A stretch of DNA of 64,000 bases from Leishmania donovani (Eukaryota; Euglenozoa; Kinetoplastea; Trypanosomatida; Trypanosomatidae), in assembly GCF_000227135.1 (NCBI RefSeq), contig NC_018251.1, positions 660,082 through 724,081 of the forward strand, in the 5' to 3' direction. Position 1 is the stretch's first letter. The number at the start of each line of letters is the position of its first letter. The position numbers were made by a program, and so were the translations under genes. The notes under the pieces were generated by a model. That model was not told the origin of the DNA. It searched no databases and worked only from the letters and a program-made list of their open reading frames with translations. Shown here one piece after another: positions 9,458-19,903 of this stretch.

Positions 9458-10268
9458 TCGGCCTTCCCGCTTGTGAAGCTTTTATTTCGTTAGTCAAAGT
9501 GCGTGCGCGCAGAATCACGAGCACGATGATGGATGGGAAGGCACGCAGCCGGTGTGGCTGCTGAAGAGGAGCGCTGAGAAGGGGGGGGGACAGATGTCGC
9601 CGCGTCTCGTCCGCCATCACTTCGCTTCCACCACAAAAAAGAAAAGAGGGGGAGACGAGGAGCACGCGGTAGAGAGTCGCACATACATACGTGAAGAGAG
9701 AGGACAACCACCGCGCCACATGGCGAGCACGCAGGTATGTGTAGCAACAACAACAACAAAACACGACTGCAGCATCCACCGCATCTGGTCGTGTGGCGAT
9801 GAGCGCCGCCAGCACACTGTGCAACGCACATGTTTCAGTGCGACACCTCTTCGCCTCGCTTCTCTCTGACTTTGCAAGCGGCGCTCATCTCGCACGGGGG
9901 CGAGAGTCATTCGACAGGTCGGGGCGGGGGAGGCCGCGATAGGACGTGAAGAACAGGACATGATGTACACGCAGGCTCACAAAGTGCCCGTTTACGAGTC
10001 GGTCTTTTCCGTCTCCGTCCACACAACAGAACCACACACCCTGTGAAGGACTTGCGCGCCGTCGCTTCCCAACATCCACACGCGCTTGACAAGTGCCGCA
10101 GTGCACACGCGAGCCCACGAAAGTGCGCCTTCGATGGCGGGAGCGGCCTGGCCCAAACTGAGCACAGAGGGATACAGTAAAAAAAATGCGATAAATGCCG
10201 CACCACCTTTCGTGAGGTGCGCGGTGAGCCGACCCCTCCTTTTCCATCACACACTCCCCCCCTCTCTC
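9458..10268. other. Intergenic spacer
   Basis: No gene seen. A plus-strand purine run near 9576-9592 (minus CCCCCCCCCTTCTCAG) fits the splice acceptor of the SET/MYND gene. The remainder is unremarkable. Confidence 0.6.
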
Positions 10269-11678
10269 TTACCACCAGACGTACGTGGAACTAGTGTACT
10301 TGCTCCGAACCTGCTCCGCCCACTCTCGCTGGCGAGCCAACAGGGCCTCGTAACGACGCAGTTGCCGGTTGTTTGCGTCCAGCCGCGCCGTGTTCAGAGC
10401 CACAAGCTGTTGGACGCTCAGGCCCACCATCAGCCCCAGAGCCCCACCGACGGCGAGCCCTGACGCCGCCATGCGCATTGCCAACCCCGTGTCGTTTAAC
10501 ACCCACCACGGCAGCACACCCACCATGGCTCCAGAGAAGGAGAGACCCATCACGTAGTTCGATGTGGAGCGGCACTGCGCATCGTGCGGCGGCAGCGTGT
10601 ACGACTTGATCCACCGCATCAGTCGGTCGCCGACGCAGAAGGCGCACGCGAAGATGGCCGTGTTACCACCCCACTTCACGACACTGGCGAAGACAGACAT
10701 GTTTAGGATCGACAGCACGCCGACCCCCGACGCCTTCAGGAACTGCACATCCACGTTCATCGCCTGCACGGCCTTTGCGGTGCCGTGGGCGAGACCGATG
10801 GCGATGCCGCACTTCGTGCTGAACCACACCACAGACGGTGCCGAGTCGAGGAATGGGTCGAGGCCGTAGTAGTCAACGCGAGGCCGGTACTCGTTCGCCA
10901 CTCTTGCGAGGGGCCGACCTGTCTCAATAGACTCCAGCAACGCCAACCACGGCGCTGTCAGCACCCCACCCGTGTGCCGCACGCCATTTCCGCCGTGCTC
11001 GCTCCGGCGCTGCTGTGGCACGTTTGCCAAGAGCTCAGTAGTTCCGTTTCGGGGCAGCGTGCCGATTGGATGTGGCGACGACGACGCACCACAGTCCTCC
11101 TCCCCTTGCGCCACTTCGTCATTTGAGGCTCCCGGCGCTGTGGATGCGCGCAGCCGCCGCGCCTCGTCCTCTAGGCGGTGGCGGGACTCGACTTGGCTCC
11201 TCGCCGCCGCCTCGTCGAGTTGGGGAGAGAGGCCAAAGTACCGTCGTGCGCGGTTTATGAAGCCGACCAGGTCGTTGTCTTGCTCATATCGACGCTGCCG
11301 CTTCACCTCTTGAATGGCCTCCGCCACCTCGAGCTCTTTTTTGTACACCGTAGACCAGTACCCAGGCGCGTTGCGCTCCACAGACGTCAGCGGCGAGCCA
11401 TCGATGGCCGTGTTCTTGTCTTCCAGCCACGCCGGCGGGCGGGTGTGCAGGTCGGGACCTCGGATCATGGTGGACGAGTAGCTCGGCCGGTGGTGCTCAT
11501 CGACGAGGTACTCGTAGATGGAGCGTACAAAGCCGCTCACGGTGCCGTCGCGGTACACCTCGCCGCCACCGGGGCTGGTGTATGGGATGCCATGCTCGCG
11601 CACCTTGTCGCGGCCAGTGATGCCCGATTGCTCGAAGGCCACCGGGTCATCCTTGACAGAGCCGTTCGCCGGCGGCAT
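10269..11678 (-). CDS. Multi-pass membrane protein, possibly Tim17/22/23-like C-terminal region
   Basis: This is a 469-residue protein from ATG 11678. Residues 1-280 are hydrophilic, with a helical stretch containing a VGFINRARRYFGL motif and a disordered Ser/Gly region. Residues ~286-430 form about four hydrophobic helices rich in small residues (KCGIAIGLAHGTAKAV, VLSILNMSVFASVVKWGG, YVMGLSFSGAMVGVLP, ASGLAVGGALGLMVGLSV). The tail is a short charged helix. Four Gly-rich helices in ~145 residues recall the Tim17/22/23 and NDUFA11 fold, which suggests an inner mitochondrial membrane protein, but no diagnostic motif is certain. I see no cleavable presequence. I treat it as an integral membrane protein of unknown function. 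Confidence 0.72.
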   Translation of the reverse strand: MPPANGSVKDDPVAFEQSGITGRDKVREHGIPYTSPGGGEVYRDGTVSGFVRSIYEYLVDEHHRPSYSSTMIRGPDLHTRPPAWLEDKNTAIDGSPLTSVERNAPGYWSTVYKKELEVAEAIQEVKRQRRYEQDNDLVGFINRARRYFGLSPQLDEAAARSQVESRHRLEDEARRLRASTAPGASNDEVAQGEEDCGASSSPHPIGTLPRNGTTELLANVPQQRRSEHGGNGVRHTGGVLTAPWLALLESIETGRPLARVANEYRPRVDYYGLDPFLDSAPSVVWFSTKCGIAIGLAHGTAKAVQAMNVDVQFLKASGVGVLSILNMSVFASVVKWGGNTAIFACAFCVGDRLMRWIKSYTLPPHDAQCRSTSNYVMGLSFSGAMVGVLPWWVLNDTGLAMRMAASGLAVGGALGLMVGLSVQQLVALNTARLDANNRQLRRYEALLARQREWAEQVRSKYTSSTYVWW

Positions 11679-13277
11679 CGTGAACGGTGCGCGAGCAGAT
11701 CACTAGAGCTGCCCACCGACTCAGAAAGAGCAAGGGCAGGTGGGTGGGTTGGTCGGAGGAGGGAAGAGATGAGGCACGTGTACGCTTGTGGGCGCTGCAA
11801 GGGAAAGAAAGTGAGCGACAGAGCTGTTAGTGCCACAACCAACAATACACAGAGTAGTACCGAACAGAAAAGAAAAATGAACGAGGGAGGGGGAGAAGCC
11901 GTGTCCTGCCCTGTGCAGCAGCACGCTTGATGGACCCACTCGCGATGGCTCGCGTGCGCTTGCCTATCAGCACCGTCTCTTGCCGATGCGTGTCGCCTCT
12001 AGAACACTCCGTCACGAACCAAACACATGCATGGACGAGGGATAGGAGTGGTTACACCCCGCTAAGCCCATCGAGGACGGACTACTGCCATGTGACGCCA
12101 CGCCAGTGAGCGAGGAGAGGAAGTAAGAACAAAAAAGGAGAGAGGAAGAGGGAGGCTGGTATATACGCGTGCTTGCATACGAGGAACATCGTCACGGCAC
12201 GCAGGTACCGGTGATAGGGAGGAGGGTCCTGTGGTGTGGCACGGTATGTATCTGTGCCATCCACCGTCGTCCACCTCGACACTCTTCTGCATCATGCCTG
12301 TCCACCTCTCCCTCACGTCCCTGCAGTTCTCTGCGCCTCAGCGGGGGTAAGGGGAGGGTGCGTTGGTGAGTCGAGGGAGGGCAGTGCGGCCACGCTCAGA
12401 GCGGTGCCGGCCGCGAGCCTTCCGCCTCGCCTTTACCTTTCTTTTTTTGCATTTCCTCTTGATTGCAGTTCGGCTGACAGTCGCGTCGCGCACCCCACGC
12501 GGGGACGAGGGAGGAGGGGGGGGGGCGGTACAAGAACAGCTGCAGCAAAGCACGATGAACTGCGGACACGTAACAGACAGAGTGAGGGGGGGTCTGGTAG
12601 AGCAGCACCAAGACAGCAAACCGCCGCGTGAGACCTTGTCCCTTTACCCCACAAAGAGGGTCCCGGACATGACTCGAGCAGAGGCCAATCGACACGCGCG
12701 TGCACGCCACACAGCGCTGGCGTTCAAAAGACGTCGGCACGCAGCAGAGGTGGCACCGCCGTAGTCGCTGCTGCCTACGCGAACAGAGCAGAAAGAGCCA
12801 CGGCAAGAGGGGAGCGGCGGTCGAACAATGACTGCGCCCAACGAAGAAAAGGGCGGAGGGAGGGAGGGGTGGAGTGGGTGCACCCGCTGCCGGCTGGTCG
12901 GAGGCGGAGGTGGGAGACCGCGACGAGAAAGCGAACTGGCGACGGCAAAGAGGACACCCTTTCCCACACCAGTAAGGAAGAAGGCAACATGTGATACTCG
13001 CTGCGCCGACTCCCCCTTTTCTCTCTCAAACTCTCTCTGCTACGCCCCCATTTCCTAACACGCATGTTTGTGCGCGCATGCGTGCGCGTGCTTAGCGAAG
13101 GTTCAAATCGCTGCTTCGCAGCGTGCGAGAAAGATGTACACCACCGCGCATGACCCACCATATAAAATAGCAGTCCTCCGATCTCTGCCCCGCATAACAC
13201 ATCTACATGACACTGCGAAGGCCCGCCAAGTCGTGCGGTTGAGCGCGTGAAGGCGGAAGGGGAAGGGATGATCCTGC
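11679..13277. other. Intergenic spacer (1.6 kb)
   Basis: No gene supported. Several plus-strand purine tracts (about 11740-11770, 11868-11895, 12118-12155, 12505-12530) read as pyrimidine tracts on the transcribed strand. Overlapping short frames on both strands are compositionally biased. Confidence 0.6.
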
Positions 13278-13856
13278 CTAGATAATGTAGTTGCCGCCCA
13301 TCCACCGCTTCGCGATCAGCTCAAAACGACTCGGCTCGTCTTTCAGAATCTGCGCCGCTGTCTTCGCCACGCCTGGGAGCGGGTCATCGTAGTTCGGTAG
13401 CGCAAACAGCATCTCAATCGCGACCACCATGTCCTTGATGGTGCACGTCGGCCGCCACTCGGTCTGAATCCCGAGACACACACCCCAGTCCTCCTTGCCG
13501 TCGTCGCCCTCGATGTTGGGGTGGAAGATGCGGCGCGGCCCGGTGTATCGCACCTTCGGGCCGCAGTAGGGGAAGTCGTTGGAGAAAACAAGGCGGAAGT
13601 TGAACGTGCCACCTTGCCAGATGCCACGCACTGGCGTGTAGGCGACGTGCACCACATACCAGTCCATCGAGTCCATCTTCACTTCGCTCATGACCCCGTC
13701 CAGCTTCTGCATGTCTGTGCGAATGCGTCCCTGCGCGGCGCTGAAGGAGTTCACGGAGGCGGCGGTGGTGTTGGCGCTTGTGGACGGCGCCGTTTCACCG
13801 CATTGCTGCGCCTCGAGGAGCTGCTTGCGCTCACGCGTCAGACGGGCTAAGCTCAT
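13278..13856 (-). CDS. UBC12: Ubiquitin-like conjugating enzyme E2, UBC12/NEDD8-type
   Basis: This is a 192-residue UBC-fold protein. The core shows the E2 landmarks: FNFRLVFSNDFPYCGPKVRY, the HPN motif in IFHPNIEG, and the active-site cysteine near residue 127 in WGVCLGI, followed by W-R-P-T-C-T-I. The closing segment KRWMGGNYI matches the RSMRGGYI end of UBC12, the E2 that transfers NEDD8 to cullins, better than ubiquitin E2s. Between HPN and the cysteine there is a short acidic insert (GDDGKED) absent from UBC12 as I know it. The N-terminal ~45 residues contain a low-complexity Thr/Ser/Ala stretch and lack an obvious UBC12-type E1-docking peptide. E2 assignment is secure; NEDD8 specificity is probable. 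Confidence 0.85.
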   Translation of the reverse strand: MSLARLTRERKQLLEAQQCGETAPSTSANTTAASVNSFSAAQGRIRTDMQKLDGVMSEVKMDSMDWYVVHVAYTPVRGIWQGGTFNFRLVFSNDFPYCGPKVRYTGPRRIFHPNIEGDDGKEDWGVCLGIQTEWRPTCTIKDMVVAIEMLFALPNYDDPLPGVAKTAAQILKDEPSRFELIAKRWMGGNYII

Positions 13857-15605
13857 GGTGCAGTGAGTGCTGCCGTGCAGGCTCTTTCCGCAGAGATGTA
13901 ATTACCCCCAAGAAGGGTGGCGAACACACCGGGGGAGAGGAAGGGGGTGGGGGCGAGGCGGAGGAGCCAAACGAAAGACGAAGATGCTGAGAAACGTGCG
14001 TGTGTGTGTGCGCACTTGTGATGAGGTAGTGGGGGGTGGGGGGAGGGGAGAGAGGAAGCCAGCGGTGGCGATGGAACATAGGCTTGAGTGACTGTACTAG
14101 GATATGCATCGCTTTTTCTCTCTCTCCGTATTTGTCCTTACGCGCAGGGGTGCGGGGGGCACAACCCCGAAGAGAGGTGCTAGGATGTATGTGGGGAGTG
14201 TAGTGGTGGTGGTAAGGGGAGGGGCACAGCAAAGGGTGCCCACCTCCGAAATGAAAGAAACACTAAAGAGACCGTCGCAAACTCGCGGTGGCGTGAGCGT
14301 GGACATGTGTGCCATACAGCGGTAAAGTGGGAATAAAAGTAACGAAGACAGCAGGGGAAGGAGATGCAAGCCCCACGCGGAGATCGGCGATAGGGTGTTT
14401 GGTCATGCGTGTGCAGAGAAGACGAGCAGTGAACTCACATCCGTCAGCCACCACTGATCTTCTGCCGGTCGCTGGGGGATTGCCGGCGCACGCACACACG
14501 CACCCACGTCGGTGCGTGCACTGCAGCCCAGTGACGCGATCAAGGGTCGGGTGGAAAGCAAAGGCCCACACCACCACTGCTACAGCGACAGCGGCGTTTC
14601 TCGTTTGGAGCTGTTGCCCTGTTGCTTTCTGGCACAGCCTTCGCCACAATAAACAAAAAATGCATCGGCACCGATTCGAAGACACAATGTACAGATCTGG
14701 AAAGAAGTGAGCGAAGAGAGAAATGGTACAATCAAGTTGGTACAGATGGATCACTCGTGGGAGTATCCGAGGGGGTAGGGGAGGGGTGGGTGGGCTGCGC
14801 GGCATTCGCGATTTCCGTCTCGGCATGTGCCCACTTTTCTGCCACACAACATGAGCTCCAACGCCGCGCTACCCCACCTCCCTCATCCCCCACCGGCCCT
14901 GCCACAGGTCCCCATCGCGTGGTGCGAAGCGGCCGTAGACACACGCGCTACAGCAATGCACCGACTCGATCATCGGAGCGCAGCCCCAGGCTCAAACTAT
15001 ACCCGCCACCCCGCCGCCTCACAGCCGCTTCCCCATCATGCCGCTCGCCACCTGGCGCATCGCTTGGGATGGCCCAGGCTCACCCACCAGCGGGCAGCGA
15101 GGGCCGGCTGAGATGCGGTCGAGTCGTGCTGACACTCCGACCATCATGTGAATGCTTCAAGCGTGTTCACTGTCGCACGTCGCTCCGATGCCACACCATG
15201 AAGGACCCAACCGCTGGCATCCGCAGTAATACATCGCACTGACCCCGCCCTCATCCCAACGTCGTACGCACCTGACCCTGCCACCCACCAGAAGCGGTTC
15301 GACATTGGAAGGGACAGGTAGGGGAGGGGTGGGGGTGGGAGGTTATATGGTAAACTGAAGAAAGAAAAGGAGAAAAGGTGACTGTGATAGTTGGCTTCCA
15401 CCACGCTCATAAGTGCGTGTGTGTATGTGTGCGCGCGCGTGCATCCATGCGTGTATGGGTACTCTGGTGGGACGCAGTGACGGCGGTGGCGGTGGCGGTC
15501 GACATTGCCTTCACGCCATCGTGTAAGAGCCCCGGTGGGAGAGGGCAGGCAGGGGACGGAAGGGCAACAACAACACACTGTGAGGTCTGACAGAAGGGAG
15601 GGAGA

Positions 15606-15636
<31 letters not shown>

Positions 15637-15864
15637 GCAGACATACATATAGAAGCACGAGAGAGAGGAGGACGAGAACAGAAAAGAGAAGACATGTGGG
15701 GCGCTCGCCCCTCACACGCAAACAGATACACGTACATGCGCTTATGCCATCACCTGCAACACGCTCATCACCTTCAGCACCCCAGCGGATTCGACAATCC
15801 TTTGCCGACCTCAACATCGTGCTTGTGCACTTGGTTGTCGACGCCGATGCCCACTCTAGCTCGG
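13857..15864. other. Intergenic spacer with a SIDER-like element
   Basis: This 2-kb stretch is the 3' region of the Cdc20-like gene and the 5' region of the E2. It contains the SIDER-like copy at about 14838-15320, a CA tract near 15620-15640, and minus-strand pyrimidine tracts near 13920-13965 and 14035-14055 upstream of the E2. Confidence 0.65.
14838..15320. mobile_element. SIDER-like degenerate retroposon, copy 1
   Basis: This segment is recognisably similar to segments at ~34232-34630 and ~56013-56620. All three begin after an ACAACRTGAG word, continue with a GGTGCRAAGC block and an RCCGACTC..ATCGGAGC block, share CCACCAGCGGGCAG, and end near CCTGACC(CTGCCAC). Dispersed, diverged, ~0.4-0.5 kb copies between genes fit the Leishmania SIDER family, non-autonomous relics of ingi/L1Tc-type retrotransposons enriched in 3'UTRs. 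This copy lies in the 3' region of the Cdc20-like gene. Boundaries are approximate and the SIDER1/2 subclass is not decided. Confidence 0.65.
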
Positions 15865-18375
15865 TCATCGCAGCTCAATCTCTTCATTCATGAGCGAGCG
15901 GCTGTCGCGGCCTTGTGATAGGCTGCCGCATCGGCCGGACGCGGTGGCCACCGCCCGCGCGCGGGCGATGGAGGACGTGGAGGCGGAAGTGCCGCCTGGG
16001 CTCATTCCTACGCCTCCTCCATACGTGGAGGAACTAAACGAGAAGCCTTTCGTAGAGCTATAGGCGCTGCGATGCAGGTGCGGCGACGACTCACGCAGCT
16101 CGCTCGCCGGGAAGCAGCGCCAGAACCGAAGCGTCTCGTCTCCGGCGGCCGATACAACTGTTTGACCGTCCGCCGAGAGGGCGAGGTGCAGCACACGTGA
16201 CGTGTGGCCAATCAGGTTGGCAATGCGCCGCAGGGATGGATAGCGCCAGATGCTAAGCTGGTTGTCCGTGTAGCCATGCGCCGTGACAAGCTCCGTGCCA
16301 ACGCGGTTCCACACAACGCCGCACACTTGGCTACCAGTATTGATGTGGTGGACGCACTCGCCCGTGAGCGAGTTCCAGAAGCGTAGCGCCTTGTCGTGCG
16401 AGCCGCCACCGCTGGCCAAAAGGGCCGGCTGCGCCGGGTTCCAGCTGAGTGCCTTCACCGCCGCGGTGTGCTTATTCAGGAAAAAGATGGGCTGACACTC
16501 GCCGTGGCGGTAGACCCCACTGGTGTCGCTGCTGCGGCTCCCCGTCGAGATGCTCCGGCGGTCCCACAGCAGAAGCTGATTATCGTTGCCACCGCTCGCC
16601 AGCATTGCCCCCGTCGGGGACCACTTGAGGCCGCACACCTCCGTTTCATGTGCCCGCAGTACCGCCGTGGCGCTGGCCAAGGAGGAGGAGGAGGACGGCG
16701 ATGCCGCGGAGGCGGACGTGGAAGTGTCGCGCTCGCGTACGTCACGCAGAACGACAGTGCTGTCGCGACTTCCCGACGCCAGAAGCCAACCCCCTAGCGG
16801 CTCCCAGGAGAGGGACACGGTGCGGTCTGCGTGCTGCCGGTACGTGTGCACAATTTGCTGTGTCTCGACGTCCCATACCTCCACCGCGCCGCTGTGGCGA
16901 CCAACGGCGAGGTGGTACCCATCTGGCGCCCAGTTCAGGCCGCAGACGAGCTGTGCATCGCCCGAGCGGCCATCTCCGTGAAGCCCGCCACCGGTCGAGA
17001 CGACACGCGGCAGCTCCGTGATGCCGCACGTCTTGGCATCCCACAGGTACACACAGTTCTGCAGCGCGACGCACAGGACGTCTGACGTGGCCGACCAGTC
17101 GATGAGGTTCATGTAGAAATCGTCCTCCATGTCGGCCGCGTCCAGGATGCGCTCCGGCGTATGTGGTATAACGCGGAAAGAAGGGGTCGTAAAGTTGCGT
17201 GTGCGGTTGCACTCGAACACGACGCCGAGAGACGCGTCGAAGCGTGCGCCTTCTGCCATGCCGAACTGATTCACCTCCGACATGGCAAGCGGCACGCGAG
17301 TGGGCAGCGAAGCCATGTGCCTACGGATCGCTACAGACGATGGCAATGCTTGTTCATCCTCTTCGTTGCGCATCCAGTCTGGCTCCAGCGCGTCATCGTC
17401 GTTTTCGCCGTCGTTCTCGTCGGCTCGATGGCGCCGGGCACCGCTGCAATCGAGCAGTGAGCGGCTGCCTAGCCCCGCTGTTCCATCCTTGACGGGGCTG
17501 CTCACCTCTTCCGCCTCCTCGGCGTGGCTGCAGCCACCGATGCTGCGCGCAGCCATGCCCAGCGGTCGCGCGGCGGTGTCGTTCACAGGCAACACCGTGG
17601 TTTGCTCTACATCGCTGAAGAGGGTGCGCGCGAGCTTCGTCGTGTACGGCTCGAGCTCCATCGCTGAGGACGGCGAGCTCCTGCCATCGTCGCCAAGCTG
17701 GCCGCCACATCCGCCGCTCGTATCGACGCCCGTCAAAGAAGGACTGCTCCCACTGCGTTCGCGGCTGCTGCGCAGCGTGGTAGATGGGTCGAGATGCATC
17801 TTTGCGAAGACGCTGCTCAGCCGCGCGCTGCTGGGCGTCATGGCGGAGCTGCCTACCCGTGGAAGGCTCCGGTGTGATCGCGGTGAGGCGACCGTGGCGT
17901 GGCGCGAGGAGCTGCGGTCCACAGCGTACCGGACCAGGGAGTTATAGGAGTCCTCCAGTGACGAGGACACGTCAAAAGACGGATCACGCGATGGGCTGCG
18001 GATGGCGAGGTGATAGTGCTGCTGCGCGGCCCGGATAAGCATTGGCGTCTTCCGTTCGCGGGAGGTCAGGAGAAAGTGTGCCATCGATGTTGCCTGTCGC
18101 GAAGGGGCTGAGACGTAGCGGTCCACCGACGCCTGCGAGGACAGCGGCTGCGGTGAAAGACGGGTATGGTTCTGAGCGTGCCTGCGATACTCGTTAAGCG
18201 GCGAGGAGCGGGAGGAAAGACCGCGCAGATGGGAGGAGTTGACCGAGGTAGGCGTCTCATCACCAGGGCGTCGCGGAGCGGGCGAAGATGGGGAGGCAAA
18301 GAGAGTCTCCGTCGCGGCGGCGCTGGTGCCGGGCGTGGGGACATGCGCAGCTCGTGCCGGTGTTCTGAACTCCAT
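15865..18375 (-). CDS. CDC20: Cdc20/Cdh1 (Fizzy)-family WD40 APC/C activator
   Basis: The C-terminal half (about residues 400-755) is a seven-blade WD40 propeller with strong Fizzy signatures: ERILDAADMEDDFYMNL entry, CVYLWDAKTC, VCGLKWSPTGAMLASGGND, LASGGGSHDKALRFWN, TGSQVCGVVWN and GDETLRFWR. These proteins recruit substrates to the anaphase-promoting complex. The ~400-residue N-terminal part is Ser/Arg-rich and disordered. A C-box-like DRYVSAPSR near residue 85 has two extra residues relative to DR(F/Y)IPxR. The tail ends ...IELR rather than the usual IR. The start at 18375 (MEFRTPARAAH) is chosen because it is the first ATG and a pyrimidine tract plus CAG ends four bases upstream; codons further upstream encode only a translated pyrimidine tract. 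Length 836 residues. Cdc20 versus Cdh1 cannot be settled here. Confidence 0.87.
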   Translation of the reverse strand: MEFRTPARAAHVPTPGTSAAATETLFASPSSPAPRRPGDETPTSVNSSHLRGLSSRSSPLNEYRRHAQNHTRLSPQPLSSQASVDRYVSAPSRQATSMAHFLLTSRERKTPMLIRAAQQHYHLAIRSPSRDPSFDVSSSLEDSYNSLVRYAVDRSSSRHATVASPRSHRSLPRVGSSAMTPSSARLSSVFAKMHLDPSTTLRSSRERSGSSPSLTGVDTSGGCGGQLGDDGRSSPSSAMELEPYTTKLARTLFSDVEQTTVLPVNDTAARPLGMAARSIGGCSHAEEAEEVSSPVKDGTAGLGSRSLLDCSGARRHRADENDGENDDDALEPDWMRNEEDEQALPSSVAIRRHMASLPTRVPLAMSEVNQFGMAEGARFDASLGVVFECNRTRNFTTPSFRVIPHTPERILDAADMEDDFYMNLIDWSATSDVLCVALQNCVYLWDAKTCGITELPRVVSTGGGLHGDGRSGDAQLVCGLNWAPDGYHLAVGRHSGAVEVWDVETQQIVHTYRQHADRTVSLSWEPLGGWLLASGSRDSTVVLRDVRERDTSTSASAASPSSSSSLASATAVLRAHETEVCGLKWSPTGAMLASGGNDNQLLLWDRRSISTGSRSSDTSGVYRHGECQPIFFLNKHTAAVKALSWNPAQPALLASGGGSHDKALRFWNSLTGECVHHINTGSQVCGVVWNRVGTELVTAHGYTDNQLSIWRYPSLRRIANLIGHTSRVLHLALSADGQTVVSAAGDETLRFWRCFPASELRESSPHLHRSAYSSTKGFSFSSSTYGGGVGMSPGGTSASTSSIARARAVATASGRCGSLSQGRDSRSLMNEEIELR

Positions 18376-18379
18376 GTCG

Positions 18380-18410
18380 CTGAAAGAGGATGGGTAGGAG
18401 GAGGATTCAG
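18380..18410 (-). promoter_or_regulatory. Predicted trans-splice acceptor of the Cdc20-like gene
   Basis: The minus strand reads CTCCTCCTACCCATCC then TCTTTCAG, with the G at 18380, followed by CGAC and the ATG. No other AG occurs between 18380 and about 18470, so this acceptor fixes the start at 18375 and implies a leader of four nucleotides beyond the spliced leader. Confidence 0.55.
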
Positions 18411-19857
18411 CACGAGTGCACAGAAAAGGGATGGTGGGGAGGGGGAGGGGAGGAGGCGGCGGTGGCAGGAGTAAGTGGACGACGAGGGCAGACACAAAAA
18501 CAAAAAATGAGAGGGCGCGTCTATCTGCCCTTCTGCCTGCTTGTGTGCGCGAATGGAAGGACAGGTCGGGAACAGGAAAAAGAGGCGAGATGGCGAAGGA
18601 ACAGCACCCCCCCTGTGTGTGTGTGTCTGAGTGCGTCTCTGGAAGAGGGGATGAAAGGGGGGCGTTTGTGTACTCGCTTCTCCTGCTCTGCCTGTGTACG
18701 TATCTGAAGGTCTGTGGCGGGCCTCACGGTGCAAGAGCAGAGAGAGGGAGACACCGGCGGCTTTGAATGGGGCCTGTTGGAAGCGAAATGCGAGCGAGAG
18801 AAGGGCTTATAAGTGAGCGAGGTTGGGTGAGGGGGCGGGCACACACGCCAACGTACGAAGCTGTGTTAGTGCGCGCGGCTGTGCACGGACGCGCGTGCGT
18901 GTATCGGCGTTTGGTGAAGGAAAGCGACGGTCGCTGCGTATGGCTGAATGGCGCGCACTGCGACGGTGTTGATGGAGCGCGACGCAGATGGAGAGGCCTC
19001 GGGCACCGACACACAGGCACGCAGAGAATACGTGTCGAAGAAAGAAGAGAGGCGTGCCGCGAAGAAACAAAACGTAAAGAATGACGGCTGAGAAGCCCTT
19101 TTAGTGGTTGTGGCAGGCTGGGAGTGCGGAGGGGGGTGGTCGGTTGGCGAGGGAATGACGACTTGCACACACACACCTGCACCGTCACCAGACGCCGAAA
19201 CAATGAACACACTAACAGCACTGGTGTACCGCTGTGCCTACCGCTCGTGCAAGCCGTTTCGAGTGCGTCGATGGATGGGTTTAGAGGTATGTGCATGTGG
19301 GCATGGAGCACAGGCGATGAAAGAAGGTGTGGAGAGGGAGGCGATAGAGAAAGCAGAGCAGAGCAGGGCATAGCAAAGAATGGAGGAAGTGGGGTGTTGG
19401 GCATCTAGGGTTCGATGGAAGCGCCAACCTATGGTACAGGGTGCCTTCGGGGATGGAGACGGAGCCGGAGGGGGGTGCACGCACGCGCGCACGACCATCT
19501 GCTTGCAGTTCGATGGAGAGAGGGGCAGCAGATACAGGCCTGCTCGTGGGAGCGGCGCAAATACCGTGTGCATGTATGTGTGTGTGTGTCGATAAGCTTT
19601 CCATACGCCGATGGACAGGAGGCGTACGTTGACACCGAATGGAGATCCTAAGATAGACACCGGCACAACCCCAACCACGAAACAATCGAAAAGAAAAGGG
19701 CAGCACAAAGGGCGCGTGAGAGCGCAGCGCATGCAAGCATGCGAGAGGGAGTGGTGGCGGTGCTGGTGGTGGTGGGGGGGGGAGCATAAGAAGAGCAACA
19801 TGCCGTTGTGTTGGCAATGGCGATGAGCAGAGATGAGGGTGACGAAGACGGCGCAAG

Positions 19858-19858
19858 C

Positions 19859-19894
<36 letters not shown>

Positions 19895-19903
19895 AAAAAA
19901 AAA
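19858..19903. repeat. CA microsatellite followed by A13 tract
   Basis: About 16 CA units (to 19890) run directly into 13 further A residues (19891-19903). On the transcribed strand it reads T-tract then (TG)n, within the presumed 3'UTR region of the kinase gene. Confidence 0.9.

Noticed and set aside
9490..9831. Cys/Leu-rich small membrane protein upstream of the SET/MYND gene
   Set aside because: It is a translation of the pyrimidine-rich leader region and has no start context or homology I recognise.
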